Below are positions 1-7,223 of a stretch of 12,346 nt of DNA, piece by piece. Positions within the stretch are counted from its first letter, which is position 1. Each line of letters starts with the position of its first letter. Where the stretch lies: NCBI GenBank assembly GCA_903885865.1, contig CAISKH010000027.1, forward strand, positions 1 through 12,346, written 5' to 3'. A program made the position numbers and the translations under genes. The notes under the pieces were generated by a model, which saw nothing but the letters and a program-made list of their open reading frames with translations, ran no database searches and was not told where the DNA came from. The stretch is from an uncultured Mucilaginibacter sp. (GTDB lineage: Bacteria > Bacteroidota > Bacteroidia > Sphingobacteriales > Sphingobacteriaceae).

Positions 1-1
1 G

Positions 2-67
2 CTTTTGCGCGAAAAAGGCCTGACCCTGGAAACGATAGCCAGAAATTTGGAGGAGAGACATAAATAG
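2..67 (+). CDS. 3' end of an unidentified plus-strand gene (partial)
   Basis: An open frame enters from the left edge and ends at the TAG at 65-67. The 21 visible residues form a charged amphipathic helix-like tail (contains KGLTLETIARNLEERHK). I do not recognise the family: the tail is too short to assign, although it resembles the end of a helical domain in a cytosolic protein. The stop codon is the first TAG of a 7-bp repeat array that continues to base 94, so the gene ends exactly where the array begins. It is convergent with the RNA methyltransferase gene that ends at 140. The reading frame is inferred only from openness and amino-acid composition. Confidence 0.5.
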   Translation, partial: LLREKGLTLETIARNLEERHK

Positions 68-94
68 TTCATAGTTCATGGTTCATAGTTCATA
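67..94. repeat. Heptad array, four GTTCATA-type units
   Basis: Four contiguous 7-bp units are visible: GTTCATA (67-73), GTTCATG (74-80), GTTCATA (81-87) and GTTCATA (88-94). On the minus strand every unit contains TGA. Because 7 is not a multiple of 3, these stops fall in all three frames (plus-strand TCA at 69, 76, 83, 90). On the plus strand TAG recurs at 65, 72, 86 and 93. A degenerate inverted copy lies at 122-149. Confidence 0.85.
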
Positions 95-164
95 GCCAAT
101 TTTAGAACAGTTCAAATACCATGAACCATGATCTATCATCTATGAACCAATAGCCAATTTAGAA
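92..164. repeat. Duplicated ATAGCCAATTT segment flanking an inverted heptad array
   Basis: ATAGCCAATTTTAGAA at 92-107 recurs as ATAGCCAATTTAGAA at 150-164, one T shorter. The second copy lies inside the 3' end of the methyltransferase gene. Between them, at 122-149, ATGAACC-type words are the inverted, degenerate version of the 67-94 array (TGA at 122, 129 and 143). The region could fold into a hairpin with 67-94 and may act as a boundary between the convergent genes, but there is no T-tract typical of an intrinsic terminator. Confidence 0.7.
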
Positions 165-676
165 AAGAAATCCCACAAAACAATACCTGCCGATACCACG
201 ATATTAAAAGAATGCTTGGTGCCAAATTGCGGTATTTCTATACAGGTATCAATCAATTTCATTACCTCATCGCTTACACCATTTACTTCATTGCCAAATA
301 CCAACGCATATTTTTCATTTTTTCCGGGAGCAAATTCGTTAAGCATAGTGCTGTTTTCGGCTTGTTCAATAGCAATTATTACATAACCATCGGCACGTAA
401 TTTTTTAACCGCCTGCACCGCGTCAACATAATAAATCCAGTTAACGGATTGCGTTGCGCCTAACGCTGTTTTTTCAATTTCGCGGTGCGGGGGCTGTGCA
501 GTAATGCCGCAAAGGCAAATTTGCTCAACAGCGAAACCATCCGCTGTACGGAATATTGAACCGATATTGTGCATACTGCGCACGCTATCGAGCACAACCG
601 CAACCGGCAGCTTTTGCTGCGCCTTAAATTCGGTTAGGGTAGCGCGGTTTAGTTCGTCAAGTTTTAATTTACGCAT
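140..676 (-). CDS. SpoU/TrmH-family RNA 2'-O-methyltransferase
   Basis: This is a SAM-dependent SPOUT-class methyltransferase, expected to methylate a ribose 2'-OH in tRNA or rRNA in the cytosol. All three SpoU motifs are visible in the 178 residues: motif 1 NIGSIFRTADGF (37-48, with the conserved Arg43), motif 2 VFGNEVNGV (126-134, Glu130) and motif 3 IPQFGTKHSFNIVVSAG (148-164, Asn158), which form the trefoil-knot cofactor site. The length fits the short, single-domain forms; there is no N-terminal substrate-binding extension, so the target RNA cannot be named. The start at MRKLKLDEL gives a full family N-terminus; there is no Shine-Dalgarno. The last codons and the TAG stop lie in a repeated segment that also occurs just downstream. 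It lies downstream of galK on the same strand, but repeat arrays separate the two. Confidence 0.9.
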   Translation of the reverse strand: MRKLKLDELNRATLTEFKAQQKLPVAVVLDSVRSMHNIGSIFRTADGFAVEQICLCGITAQPPHREIEKTALGATQSVNWIYYVDAVQAVKKLRADGYVIIAIEQAENSTMLNEFAPGKNEKYALVFGNEVNGVSDEVMKLIDTCIEIPQFGTKHSFNIVVSAGIVLWDFFSKLAIGS

Positions 677-683
677 GATTGGT

Positions 684-704
684 GGTCAATGGTCATTAGT
701 CATT
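684..704. repeat. Heptad array, three GGTCATT-type units
   Basis: GGTCAAT (684-690), GGTCATT (691-697) and AGTCATT (698-704) form a 7-bp tandem array in the 74-bp gap between the methyltransferase start and the galK stop. Read on the minus strand, TGA occurs once per unit and therefore in all three frames (plus-strand TCA at 686, 693, 700). Confidence 0.75.
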
Positions 705-740
705 GGTAGAGTTATTTTACTAAAATTCGCTTGAACTGCC

Positions 741-768
741 AACTCACCACTCACAATTCACTACTCAC
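741..768. repeat. Heptad array, four nnCTCAC-type units overlapping the galK stop
   Basis: AACTCAC, CACTCAC, AATTCAC and TACTCAC run head to tail from 741 to 768. The galK stop codon (751-753 on the minus strand) is one of the TGA cores, and the array encodes the last residues of GalK. TCA on the plus strand at 744, 751, 758 and 765 gives minus-strand stops in all three frames. Confidence 0.85.
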
Positions 769-1920
769 CATCTCGCTCCCAACTCCATTGCCTATTAACG
801 ATTGATAAACAGATGGGGCATAGCCAATTTTATCGGTGTAATAAGTGTTTAGTTCCAGGCTGAAATTTTCAAATTCATCCTGTTTAACTAATGCTATGGC
901 GCAGCCCCCAAATCCTGCGCCTGTCATACGCGCCCCGGCTACGCCAGCGTTAGTTTTAGCATATTCCACTATAGTATCCAGTTCGGGGCCGCTAACCTCG
1001 TACAGGTCGCGTAAAGAATTGTGCGAGGCATACATTAACCGCCCAAACTCGGGTAAGTTATTATTGGCGAGTGCATCTGCTGCTAATTTAACCCGGTCGT
1101 TCTCTTCAATAACGTGTTTGGCGCGTTTACGCACGGTTTCATCGGTTATTAAATGTTTGTATTGCTTAAATGTAAAAGCGTCAATATCACATAAATAATT
1201 AATGTCTAATTCTTTTTGCAGCGTCTTTAACGCTACCCGGCATTCCTGCACACGCTCGTTATATTTTGACTCTGTCAGCTTGCGCGATTTATTGGTGTTA
1301 ATAATAACCAATACATACTTACCCAGGTTGCTGTTTACCATCTCGTAATCAAGCGTGTCGCAATTCAATACAATGGCCTTGTTTTTTTCACCAAAAGCTA
1401 CGGCGAATTGGTCCATAATACCGCAATTCATCCCAATAAAGTTGTTCTCTACAGCTTTGCCAATTTTTACCAAATCCAGCAGCGAATACCCTGCATTAAA
1501 AATATCATTTAAGGCAAAAGCAGTAACCATCTCAATGGACGCTGACGACGACAACCCTGCGCCAATCGGAATATCGCCGTAAAACAGCATATCCAATCCC
1601 TTTAATTGATGGCCGTCTTTTGAAAAATGATCAATAATGCCCAACGGAAAATTAGACCAGCCGTCTCCGATTTTTTGGTAGCCGTTTTGCAGTGGTATAT
1701 TAGCCGTATCATTGAAATTTAAACTTCTGAAACGAAAAATACCATCTTCATTTGGGGTTAACAGCAGATAGGTGCCAAAAGTAATAGCACAAGGCATAAC
1801 CAGCCCGCCATTATAATCAATATGCTCGCCGATAAGGTTTACACGTCCCGGCGAAAAGTAAGCGTATGTGGCTTCCTTATTGTACAGATCATTAAATTTT
1901 TGTGGCAAACCGTATTTCAT
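751..1920 (-). CDS. galK: Galactokinase
   Basis: GalK phosphorylates alpha-D-galactose at C1 with ATP, the first committed step of the Leloir pathway, in the cytosol. The 389 residues carry the family landmarks in order: the galactokinase signature GRVNLIGEHIDYNGG (25-39; Arg26 and the sugar-binding Asp35), the GHMP ATP loop PIGAGLSSSAS (118-128), GIMDQ with the catalytic-base Asp170, and the C-terminal GHMP motif 3 (GARMTGAGFGGC, around residue 330). Length is normal for the family. No galT, galE or mutarotase gene lies beside it in the window, so it is not in a classical gal operon here. The last residues (MVSSEL) come from a 7-bp repeat array, which suggests the 3' end was remodelled or the array was acquired without harm to the fold. 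Confidence 0.97.
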   Translation of the reverse strand: MKYGLPQKFNDLYNKEATYAYFSPGRVNLIGEHIDYNGGLVMPCAITFGTYLLLTPNEDGIFRFRSLNFNDTANIPLQNGYQKIGDGWSNFPLGIIDHFSKDGHQLKGLDMLFYGDIPIGAGLSSSASIEMVTAFALNDIFNAGYSLLDLVKIGKAVENNFIGMNCGIMDQFAVAFGEKNKAIVLNCDTLDYEMVNSNLGKYVLVIINTNKSRKLTESKYNERVQECRVALKTLQKELDINYLCDIDAFTFKQYKHLITDETVRKRAKHVIEENDRVKLAADALANNNLPEFGRLMYASHNSLRDLYEVSGPELDTIVEYAKTNAGVAGARMTGAGFGGCAIALVKQDEFENFSLELNTYYTDKIGYAPSVYQSLIGNGVGSEMVSSEL

Positions 1921-1943
1921 TCACGTGTGGTTTTATCTACCAG

Positions 1944-1976
1944 CAAATATTGTAAATATTGCAGTATTAGTTTCAA
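1944..1976 (-). promoter_or_regulatory. Weak candidate galK promoter
   Basis: On the minus strand TTG (1976-1974) lies 22 bp before AATATTTG (1951-1944), which matches TAnnTTTG except at the first base. The box sits about 25 bp before the galK start. The word CAATATTT occurs twice in tandem here (reading minus), so an operator is also possible. The support is thin. Confidence 0.3.
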
Positions 1977-2039
1977 TATGGGCATTAATTATTGTTAAAT
2001 AATCAACAAATTAACAAACAGAAAATGAGGCAGGTTGTT

Positions 2040-2047
2040 TACCTTTG
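2040..2047 (+). promoter_or_regulatory. Bacteroidota -7 promoter element of the YciI-like gene
   Basis: TACCTTTG is an exact match to TAnnTTTG, 27 bp before the ATG at 2075. I see no clear -33 TTG at the expected spacing. The leader would be short and AT-rich. Confidence 0.5.
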
Positions 2048-2074
2048 TGTATTGTTAAATTTAAATTTTAACCA

Positions 2075-2365
2075 ATGGACCAATACCTTGTAACCGCGTA
2101 TGATTATACCGACGAAGGGGCCTTGTCGCGCAGAATGAATGTAAGGCCACATCATTTGGATAATATCGCAAGACTTAAGGAAAAAGGTAACTATATTAAG
2201 GGCGGCGCTATATTAAATGAAGATGGCAAAATGATAGGCTCGGCGATGATAGTGCAATTTGAAAATGAAGAAGAATTAGACGCCTGGAGGCAAAGCGAAC
2301 CCTATATTACCCAAAAAATATGGGAATCGGTTGATATAAAACCTTTTAGAGTAGCCGAAGTATAA
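2075..2365 (+). CDS. YciI-like (YCII-related domain) protein
   Basis: A 96-residue single-domain protein of the YCII-related, ferredoxin-like alpha+beta barrel family. Visible features are the early beta strand QYLVTAYDY (3-11), the RPHHLDNIARLKEKG helix (24-38, with the conserved His pair 26-27), the strand IKGGAI (41-46), the DGKMIGSAMIV strand (50-60) and the SEPYI motif (74-78) after the acidic helix NEEELDAW. Family members are small dimeric cytosolic proteins, often of unknown reaction; a few are hydrolytic dehalogenase-like enzymes, so no substrate is claimed. It is transcribed away from galK from its own -7 box and is convergent with the lipoprotein gene. The start is the only ATG that gives the full first strand. 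Confidence 0.88.
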   Translation: MDQYLVTAYDYTDEGALSRRMNVRPHHLDNIARLKEKGNYIKGGAILNEDGKMIGSAMIVQFENEEELDAWRQSEPYITQKIWESVDIKPFRVAEV

Positions 2366-2470
2366 GGTCAAGCTCTGGAAATTTCATCCAAAAGCCAGCT
2401 ATTAAGTCACTGTATAACCCAAATAGCCGGATAATAAGAACTACCCGGATTTTTATAAATTAAAGTATTT

Positions 2471-3223
2471 TCATTTCCTGGTGACGACTCCTGTTAACAG
2501 GTCAACAGTATATGTGGTGGTGCCAAGTGTGAATGTTGCCACATTACTACCATTAAATGTTAATGCGCCGGTAAAGGTAAATGCCCCCCTGGGCGAATTC
2601 CCCGTTATGGTTGCAGTGCCCGAACCTGATGTGATAATACAAGGTGTTGTAGCGGTTGCCTTGGTAATGATCAGGCTTTTAATGACAATATCAATACCGA
2701 TTGTCCCTTTTTTAGTTGAATCGGGTTTTATCGTAAAACTACCGGTACTTTTTAATTCGCCGGTTATGGAATATACTAATGATGTTGGTGAAAAGCCCGC
2801 GATGGTAAGCAGGGAACTGCCGATGTTACTAGCGGATAAATTGGCCCCGTTAAAATTACCGGCAAAAGTAAGGCTGCTGGTAACATTATCGGATACGTTA
2901 TTTGAATTACAGTTAAGTTTATTGCTTATTTTATATTTATAACTGAAAGCAGTATTTGAACCGGCCGGATTTACATGCGACATGGAGTCTAAATGGGTAA
3001 TGCCGCATCCGGTACTGTTAGTCATCACTCCTTGTGAGGTTGTTGCTGCTTCGGATGAAAAAATGTTAAAGCCATTTGTATTGGAAGTTAATGAAGCTGC
3101 GATCATGGTGGCGGCGTCATCAACAGTAACTATTGAGGCTGATGATGAGGTAACATCGAATTTTTTACAGGCCGAAACTCCTAACAAAATAAGAGGAATA
3201 AGAAAAAATAGGGGTTTTCTCAT
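2471..3223 (-). CDS. Ser/Thr/Asn-rich lipoprotein of unknown function
   Basis: A 250-residue protein with a type II signal peptide: positively charged MRK, a hydrophobic run, and the lipobox GVSAC with the lipidated Cys19 followed by KK. The mature chain is rich in Ser, Thr, Asn and Gly, with short alternating hydrophobic strands and only a few charged residues, as in an all-beta surface or periplasmic protein. Cys73 and Cys104 could pair. I recognise no named domain. It would be anchored in the outer membrane, facing either side. It lies downstream of the 913-residue surface protein on the same strand, but a terminator at 3356-3384 separates them, so it is probably a separate transcript. The opposite frame is open for a long stretch only because of the biased composition. 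Confidence 0.8.
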   Translation of the reverse strand: MRKPLFFLIPLILLGVSACKKFDVTSSSASIVTVDDAATMIAASLTSNTNGFNIFSSEAATTSQGVMTNSTGCGITHLDSMSHVNPAGSNTAFSYKYKISNKLNCNSNNVSDNVTSSLTFAGNFNGANLSASNIGSSLLTIAGFSPTSLVYSITGELKSTGSFTIKPDSTKKGTIGIDIVIKSLIITKATATTPCIITSGSGTATITGNSPRGAFTFTGALTFNGSNVATFTLGTTTYTVDLLTGVVTRK

Positions 3224-3355
3224 ATAAATTAGTCAATCAAATAGTTAATCGGGTATAAAAATAAAATAAATAATTTAATAATTTGTTAAAAAAATTATTA
3301 ACATCGCAACCATTGTTTAAAAGTTTGCGTATAAGGCGCGCAGAATACCTTGCAT

Positions 3356-3384
3356 AAAAAAGGCTGTCCTTTTGAGACTGCCTT
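3356..3384 (-). terminator. Intrinsic terminator of the 913-residue surface protein gene
   Basis: Read on the minus strand, AAGGC-A-GTC pairs with GAC-A-GCCTT around a 7-base loop (one mismatch in a 9-bp stem) and runs into six Ts. It lies 26 bp past the stop codon at 3410. The rest of the spacer to 3223 is AT-rich with no other structure that I can see. Confidence 0.7.
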
Positions 3385-3409
3385 CTTCCTTTCTTAAATA
3401 TAGGGTTTT

Positions 3410-6151
3410 TTACTCAACCTTATACCGGTAAACGGTGCGGCCTATGTTACCCTTACTGTCTATACCTTCAATAATGGCCCGGTAGGTACCCTTTCCATCT
3501 GCATTAAAATAATCAAAAGATGCCATGCCGTTTTTATCGGTCACTACTTTAGGGTTCCAGTAAATGGTGGTTCGCAGGTCGCCACCCATTGGCGCGTTCC
3601 CTGAAACATCATATTTAGGGTTATAAAAAACTCTGGTCATAGTATAACCCATTGGCATAAAACCCTTCGAGCTGTTTCTCATAGAGGCTATCAACGCACT
3701 TACCTGGTCACGGGTCATTTTGGGTTTTTTAACTACTTTCTTCCCATTTATTACTATAATGCCATTAGTGCCACTATTTTTATTAACGCCGCTATACCCA
3801 TCGGATGTAAATACTTCAACTGATTCAACGTCGTTAGGACCTAAACTGGATAAAAAATTATAATTAACCGCCAACCCATTATAATAAACAGCCGCAGGGG
3901 TTGATTTGTCCCCGATAGTGTGTCCCCTCCTTACATACAGATCGCCATCATCATATACAAATGCGTTAACCATAGTTTTTAAGCACTCAAATAAATTTAT
4001 ACAACCGGTTAAAGCCGCGTTTGGAATTTCCTGGTCTGAAATGCCGCTTAGCCCTATTAGCGAAGGATAATCTTCGTGGTGCGGTTTTCGTTCACGTGCT
4101 GCCTCATTGATAACCACCTCTTTAAGAACGTGCGAATTAAGCGACTGTTGTTTGTTGTTTTTCAGGTAGGCGGCCAACGAGGTGTCAATATTGGCAACTT
4201 CATCAGGTGCCGCATAATTAGGTGTGGGTTGCTGGTACTCATCACCATTAACAATGATCATCAGGTTATCGCTATTATAATCTCCCTTCGCGTCAACAAC
4301 TGCGTATACCGAATCTGGAAACGATAGTTTTGAAAACTTAAATTCGCCCGCTGCGTTAGTGTACGTATGTTTTGAGATATGGTGTTCGTCAATTTTAAAG
4401 TTAACAATTCCGTTGGGTATGGGCATGGCCAGATTCGTACGCAGTGTACCTGATACCTCAATACCATCTTCAGGTAAATACTTAACAGGGGGAATTTTAT
4501 TGGCCAATACATCTTTATATGAAAAACGGGTATAGCCTTGCGTGAGCATCAAAACATCCAGGTCTGCATTGGTTTGGGCATTGGCATGATTAAAATAATA
4601 ATTGGGTTTTTCAATATAGCCTTTAAGATCAGATGTAAGCAGTAGGTTAGTTAAAATAGTTGTTTCTGCGTTTTCATCAAAAGGTACATTCGTTTCATCC
4701 AATACGGTTACTGATAAATTAGCTTCGGATGGCTGGTCTGCCATTTTTGCTAAAACATCAACGGTTACTTTTTGCCTGGGCGAATAAGAGGTTTTTGCAG
4801 TGTGCAGGTTAATATTTAACAGGTCATTACGTTGAACAAAAATAACCCGCTCGGCCAAAACTTCGCCGTTTGAAGCGAATAGCGTAAATTTAGTAACGCC
4901 CGTACCGGTTATTATTTTACTTTTGGCAATTGAAACCGTATTGACTTTTTTAACTAAAGGGCTCTGGGCCCCATAACAAACTACTTGCCCATTTTGCGCT
5001 AAAACGGAGATCATTTTATACTTATTAGCCAGGAAAAAAGCATCACTCGCCGAAAAAGTAAGAACTATTTTTTCGGGATCGGCGTTAGAAACAGACAATG
5101 TCATCCCGTCGTTTTTTGCTTTTGGGAGTTCATAAGTGTTTTGCGAACCATCCGGAAAAGTTATTGCGGCTTTATAAATTTTCCCCGCTTCCGGCAACAG
5201 GTTAAATACGCCCATACCCAAATGTTGGGTAGTAATTGTAGCAACCACTGCTCCGGCATTATCAATTATGGACCCTTTAACGTCTATTCCTAATCCATCA
5301 GGTTTTATGGCTTTAAAAGCAACCTGCGATTTTATGCCATTTATCAGGTCGCCCCCTTCAGGAAAAAACTGAACGTCCATTGGCGAGGCAGCATGTTTTA
5401 GTGAAAATGAATGATTAACCGTTTTGCTATCAAGCTCAATGGCCGTCATTAATACAGCCGAATTTATTGCATCGGCTTTATTGGTTGTAAAACTAATAGT
5501 TGCATTGCCCATGTTATCCGTTGTAACCTTACCCTTAAACAGAGTTTCGTCATCACTGTTTTGTACTTTCCAGGTTACTCTTTTGGCTGTATAGGCGCGG
5601 CCATCGGGTGTGCTGTAATGTATGCTAGCATCTACTTTGGTATTATTGTTCTTAACTGACGCTGATAATGAAATATTAGTGAAAACATCTTTATCAATGC
5701 CGGTACCAAGAGTTATTGTTTTGTTGAAAAAATAAGCGGGGTCAAAATTACGCATGTAATTCGTGTAAGCCCTGATATGATAATTGCCTTGTTTGAAAAA
5801 GGTTTTATATAGTATTATATCACCCAGTGCGATGCTGCCGACTGCCGGCAATTTCATTTTTTTCACCAGTGAATCTTTACTGTTTAATACATCAACATAA
5901 ACCACGTTGCTTACCAGCGATGGTTGATGAACATCAATGGTTACATAAGCCTTAAACCAAATAGTATCGCCAACGGCATAATAAGGCTTATCAAAATGCA
6001 GGTAAACCTTTTCAACCGGGCGCCCAGCGTTAAACTTTCCTGTTTTTGCAATAATTGTTTGCACGCTTACCGTATCCGTTTGCGAAAATGCGTGTAGACA
6101 AGCCGCTATTAGTAAGAGTAGAAGGAAAGTAAATTTTCTTAAATTCATCAT
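3410..6151 (-). CDS. Large exported MG2 / carboxypeptidase-regulatory / TonB-plug-like protein
   Basis: A 913-residue envelope protein with an N-terminal signal peptide (hydrophobic core 7-20, likely cleavage near AFSQ, 21-24). The first part resembles the macroglobulin MG2 domain of alpha-2-macroglobulin-like proteins (EKVYLHFDKPYYAVGDTIWF, 47-66), then beta-sandwich repeats with FFPEGGDLI (262-270). The middle has DVLMLTQGYTRF (532-543), followed by a carboxypeptidase-regulatory-like domain (about 563-620). Residues about 695-805 resemble a TonB-receptor plug (PAAVYYNGL, DVESVEVF, NGIIVINGKK), but no outer-membrane barrel follows. It ends with a last beta domain (TTIYWNPKVVTDKNGMASF, 861-879). 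Such proteins are common in Bacteroidota and poorly characterised; a role in envelope assembly, protease defence or ligand capture is only an inference. No SusC/SusD pair lies nearby. Confidence 0.85.
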   Translation of the reverse strand: MMNLRKFTFLLLLLIAACLHAFSQTDTVSVQTIIAKTGKFNAGRPVEKVYLHFDKPYYAVGDTIWFKAYVTIDVHQPSLVSNVVYVDVLNSKDSLVKKMKLPAVGSIALGDIILYKTFFKQGNYHIRAYTNYMRNFDPAYFFNKTITLGTGIDKDVFTNISLSASVKNNNTKVDASIHYSTPDGRAYTAKRVTWKVQNSDDETLFKGKVTTDNMGNATISFTTNKADAINSAVLMTAIELDSKTVNHSFSLKHAASPMDVQFFPEGGDLINGIKSQVAFKAIKPDGLGIDVKGSIIDNAGAVVATITTQHLGMGVFNLLPEAGKIYKAAITFPDGSQNTYELPKAKNDGMTLSVSNADPEKIVLTFSASDAFFLANKYKMISVLAQNGQVVCYGAQSPLVKKVNTVSIAKSKIITGTGVTKFTLFASNGEVLAERVIFVQRNDLLNINLHTAKTSYSPRQKVTVDVLAKMADQPSEANLSVTVLDETNVPFDENAETTILTNLLLTSDLKGYIEKPNYYFNHANAQTNADLDVLMLTQGYTRFSYKDVLANKIPPVKYLPEDGIEVSGTLRTNLAMPIPNGIVNFKIDEHHISKHTYTNAAGEFKFSKLSFPDSVYAVVDAKGDYNSDNLMIIVNGDEYQQPTPNYAAPDEVANIDTSLAAYLKNNKQQSLNSHVLKEVVINEAARERKPHHEDYPSLIGLSGISDQEIPNAALTGCINLFECLKTMVNAFVYDDGDLYVRRGHTIGDKSTPAAVYYNGLAVNYNFLSSLGPNDVESVEVFTSDGYSGVNKNSGTNGIIVINGKKVVKKPKMTRDQVSALIASMRNSSKGFMPMGYTMTRVFYNPKYDVSGNAPMGGDLRTTIYWNPKVVTDKNGMASFDYFNADGKGTYRAIIEGIDSKGNIGRTVYRYKVE

Positions 6152-6294
6152 TATGGTTTAAGGTAATTAAAAACGCAGCTAAATATATCTATTAATAACA
6201 ATAGCCCACCCTGTATTAGCATATTTAACATTTTTTTACAATTGGTAGTATTTAGCACTATAAACTTTAGTACGCGCAATATAACCATTTAGCC

Positions 6295-6302
6295 TATTTT
6301 TG
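6295..6302 (+). promoter_or_regulatory. Bacteroidota -7 promoter element of the CYTH gene
   Basis: TATTTTTG matches TAnnTTTG exactly, 93 bp before the ATG, giving a leader of roughly 85 bases. The divergent spacer 6152-6395 is AT-rich. On the minus strand a one-mismatch element (TATATTTA) lies close upstream of the large surface protein gene, too weak to list separately. Confidence 0.4.
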
Positions 6303-6395
6303 TTTTTATTGGGCGTAAAAACCTTATTACAGATAAATAAGTGCAACAGAAGGCATTTAAACACTGTTCAAATAACTTAACGCGAACAAACAGGT

Positions 6396-6866
6396 ATGGG
6401 TATTGAAATTGAAAGAAAATTTTTAGTTGATAAAAATCAATGGGAACGACTAAGCAAGTCCGAAGGTACTCGCATTAAGCAAGGCTACCTGGTAAATGAT
6501 AACGGTAAAACAATCAGGTTAAGAATAGCATCCGGGCGGGCTTATATTACTTTTAAAGGACCGGCATCCGGCAGCAGGCGTAACGAGTACGAATATGAAA
6601 TACCAGTAAATGATGGCATTGAATTGTTTAACCTATTTGTTAAAACCCATATAGAAAAAACACGGTACAACATTAATTATAAAAATAAGGTATGGGAGGC
6701 AGATGTTTTTTCAGGCGATAACCAAGGGCTGATAGTTGCCGAAATTGAATTGGAGCGCGAAGATGAACAATTTGAATTACCTCCCTGGGTTACCATTGAG
6801 GTAACCGGTCAGGAGAAATATTATAACTCCAGCTTATCAACCCATCCGTTTAAAAAATGGAGATGA
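6396..6866 (+). CDS. CYTH-domain triphosphate tunnel metalloenzyme
   Basis: A 156-residue single CYTH domain. The diagnostic ExExK motif is at the N-terminus (E4, E6, K8 in EIERKFLV). The expected tunnel residues follow: RLR (41-43), K54 in ITFKGP, EYEYEIP (64-70), R90 in EKTRY, EAD (101-103), and the acidic strand AEIELE (115-120), which usually binds the divalent metal. Enzymes of this size are most often inorganic tripolyphosphatases, or nucleoside or thiamine triphosphatases, that hydrolyse the gamma phosphate in the cytosol. A class IV adenylate cyclase is possible but less likely for a short bacterial form outside a cyclase context. It stands alone, divergent from the large surface protein gene, with a strong hairpin right after its stop. 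The start at MGIEIERK is fixed by the motif. Confidence 0.92.
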   Translation: MGIEIERKFLVDKNQWERLSKSEGTRIKQGYLVNDNGKTIRLRIASGRAYITFKGPASGSRRNEYEYEIPVNDGIELFNLFVKTHIEKTRYNINYKNKVWEADVFSGDNQGLIVAEIELEREDEQFELPPWVTIEVTGQEKYYNSSLSTHPFKKWR

Positions 6867-6870
6867 AAAA

Positions 6871-6906
6871 AAGAGGCGGTAGCTTGCACGCAAGCTACCG
6901 CCTCTT
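6871..6906 (-). terminator. Long perfect-stem terminator between convergent genes
   Basis: Two 17-base arms (6871-6887 and 6890-6906) are perfect complements separated by AC; sterically the innermost pair or two must open. On the minus strand the stem is followed by seven Ts, so it terminates the 71-residue gene well. On the plus strand the tail is CAATTTG, a weaker run, so it may also act there less efficiently, or block readthrough in both directions. Confidence 0.88.
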
Positions 6907-6942
6907 CAATTTGTTCTGGCATGTCTGCTGTAACAATGTTAT

Positions 6943-7158
6943 TTACCAGCCACTGCCTTTTTTTGCAGCACCGCTTTTAATATGACCTTCGGCGGTAGCC
7001 TTGCTCATAATAGCGGCCATTTTGTTACCTGCACTGTCTTTACCAGTAGCAATGTACCTTCCTGATTTTACATCAATTGTAGGGTCAAGCATGGGTACAT
7101 TTTTGGTTTTTGTTTTTACTGAATAGGCGGTGATACCGCCACTTGTAGGTGTTGCCAT
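6943..7158 (-). CDS. 71-residue cysteine-free protein, possibly a zinc-ribbon relative (DUF5679-like)
   Basis: A small basic, soluble protein with no signal peptide or membrane segment. Residues 11-19 (AYSVKTKTK) and 39-47 (TGKDSAGNKM region) follow the spacing of the short DUF5679-type zinc ribbons that read YCVKCKxK... and CxxCGxKM, but each expected cysteine is replaced by Ser, Thr or another residue; there is no Cys at all. It would therefore not bind zinc. The C-terminus is Gly/Lys/Ser-rich (SGAAKKGSGW), like a flexible tail. The relationship is my reading of the pattern, not a search result. It has its own -7 box and a very strong terminator, which supports an expressed gene. Function unknown; nucleic-acid binding is a guess from its charge. 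Confidence 0.75.
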   Translation of the reverse strand: MATPTSGGITAYSVKTKTKNVPMLDPTIDVKSGRYIATGKDSAGNKMAAIMSKATAEGHIKSGAAKKGSGW

Positions 7159-7215
7159 GATAAGTTTTTAATTGTTTTAAAAAAGTTAACCTGTGTTAGG
7201 TATTAATTGTTTTCA

Positions 7216-7223
7216 CAAACATA
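7216..7223 (-). promoter_or_regulatory. Bacteroidota -7 element of the 71-residue protein gene
   Basis: On the minus strand TATGTTTG matches TAnnTTTG exactly and lies about 57 bp before the start codon. No good -33 word is visible at 19-21 bp. Confidence 0.5.

Noticed and set aside
67..149. CRISPR-like array
   Set aside because: The units are 7 bp and contiguous, with no spacers and no cas genes; they are minisatellite-like.
1945..1961. AAATATTG direct repeat as a galactose-repressor operator
   Set aside because: Only two AT-rich 8-mers, not a proper palindrome, and no regulator gene nearby; mentioned only with the weak promoter.
2418..2456. Possible terminator between the YciI-like gene and the lipoprotein gene
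   Set aside because: Only the self-complementary CCGG words (4 bp) could pair ahead of the T run; too weak to call.
2481..3227. Long plus-strand open frames opposite the lipoprotein gene
   Set aside because: They lie opposite a gene with a clear lipobox and arise from its low-complexity Ser/Thr/Asn codons; the translations resemble no secreted or folded protein.
4261..4512. An 83-residue minus-strand frame inside the large surface protein gene
   Set aside because: It lies wholly inside the 913-residue gene in another frame of the same strand, with no domain signature.
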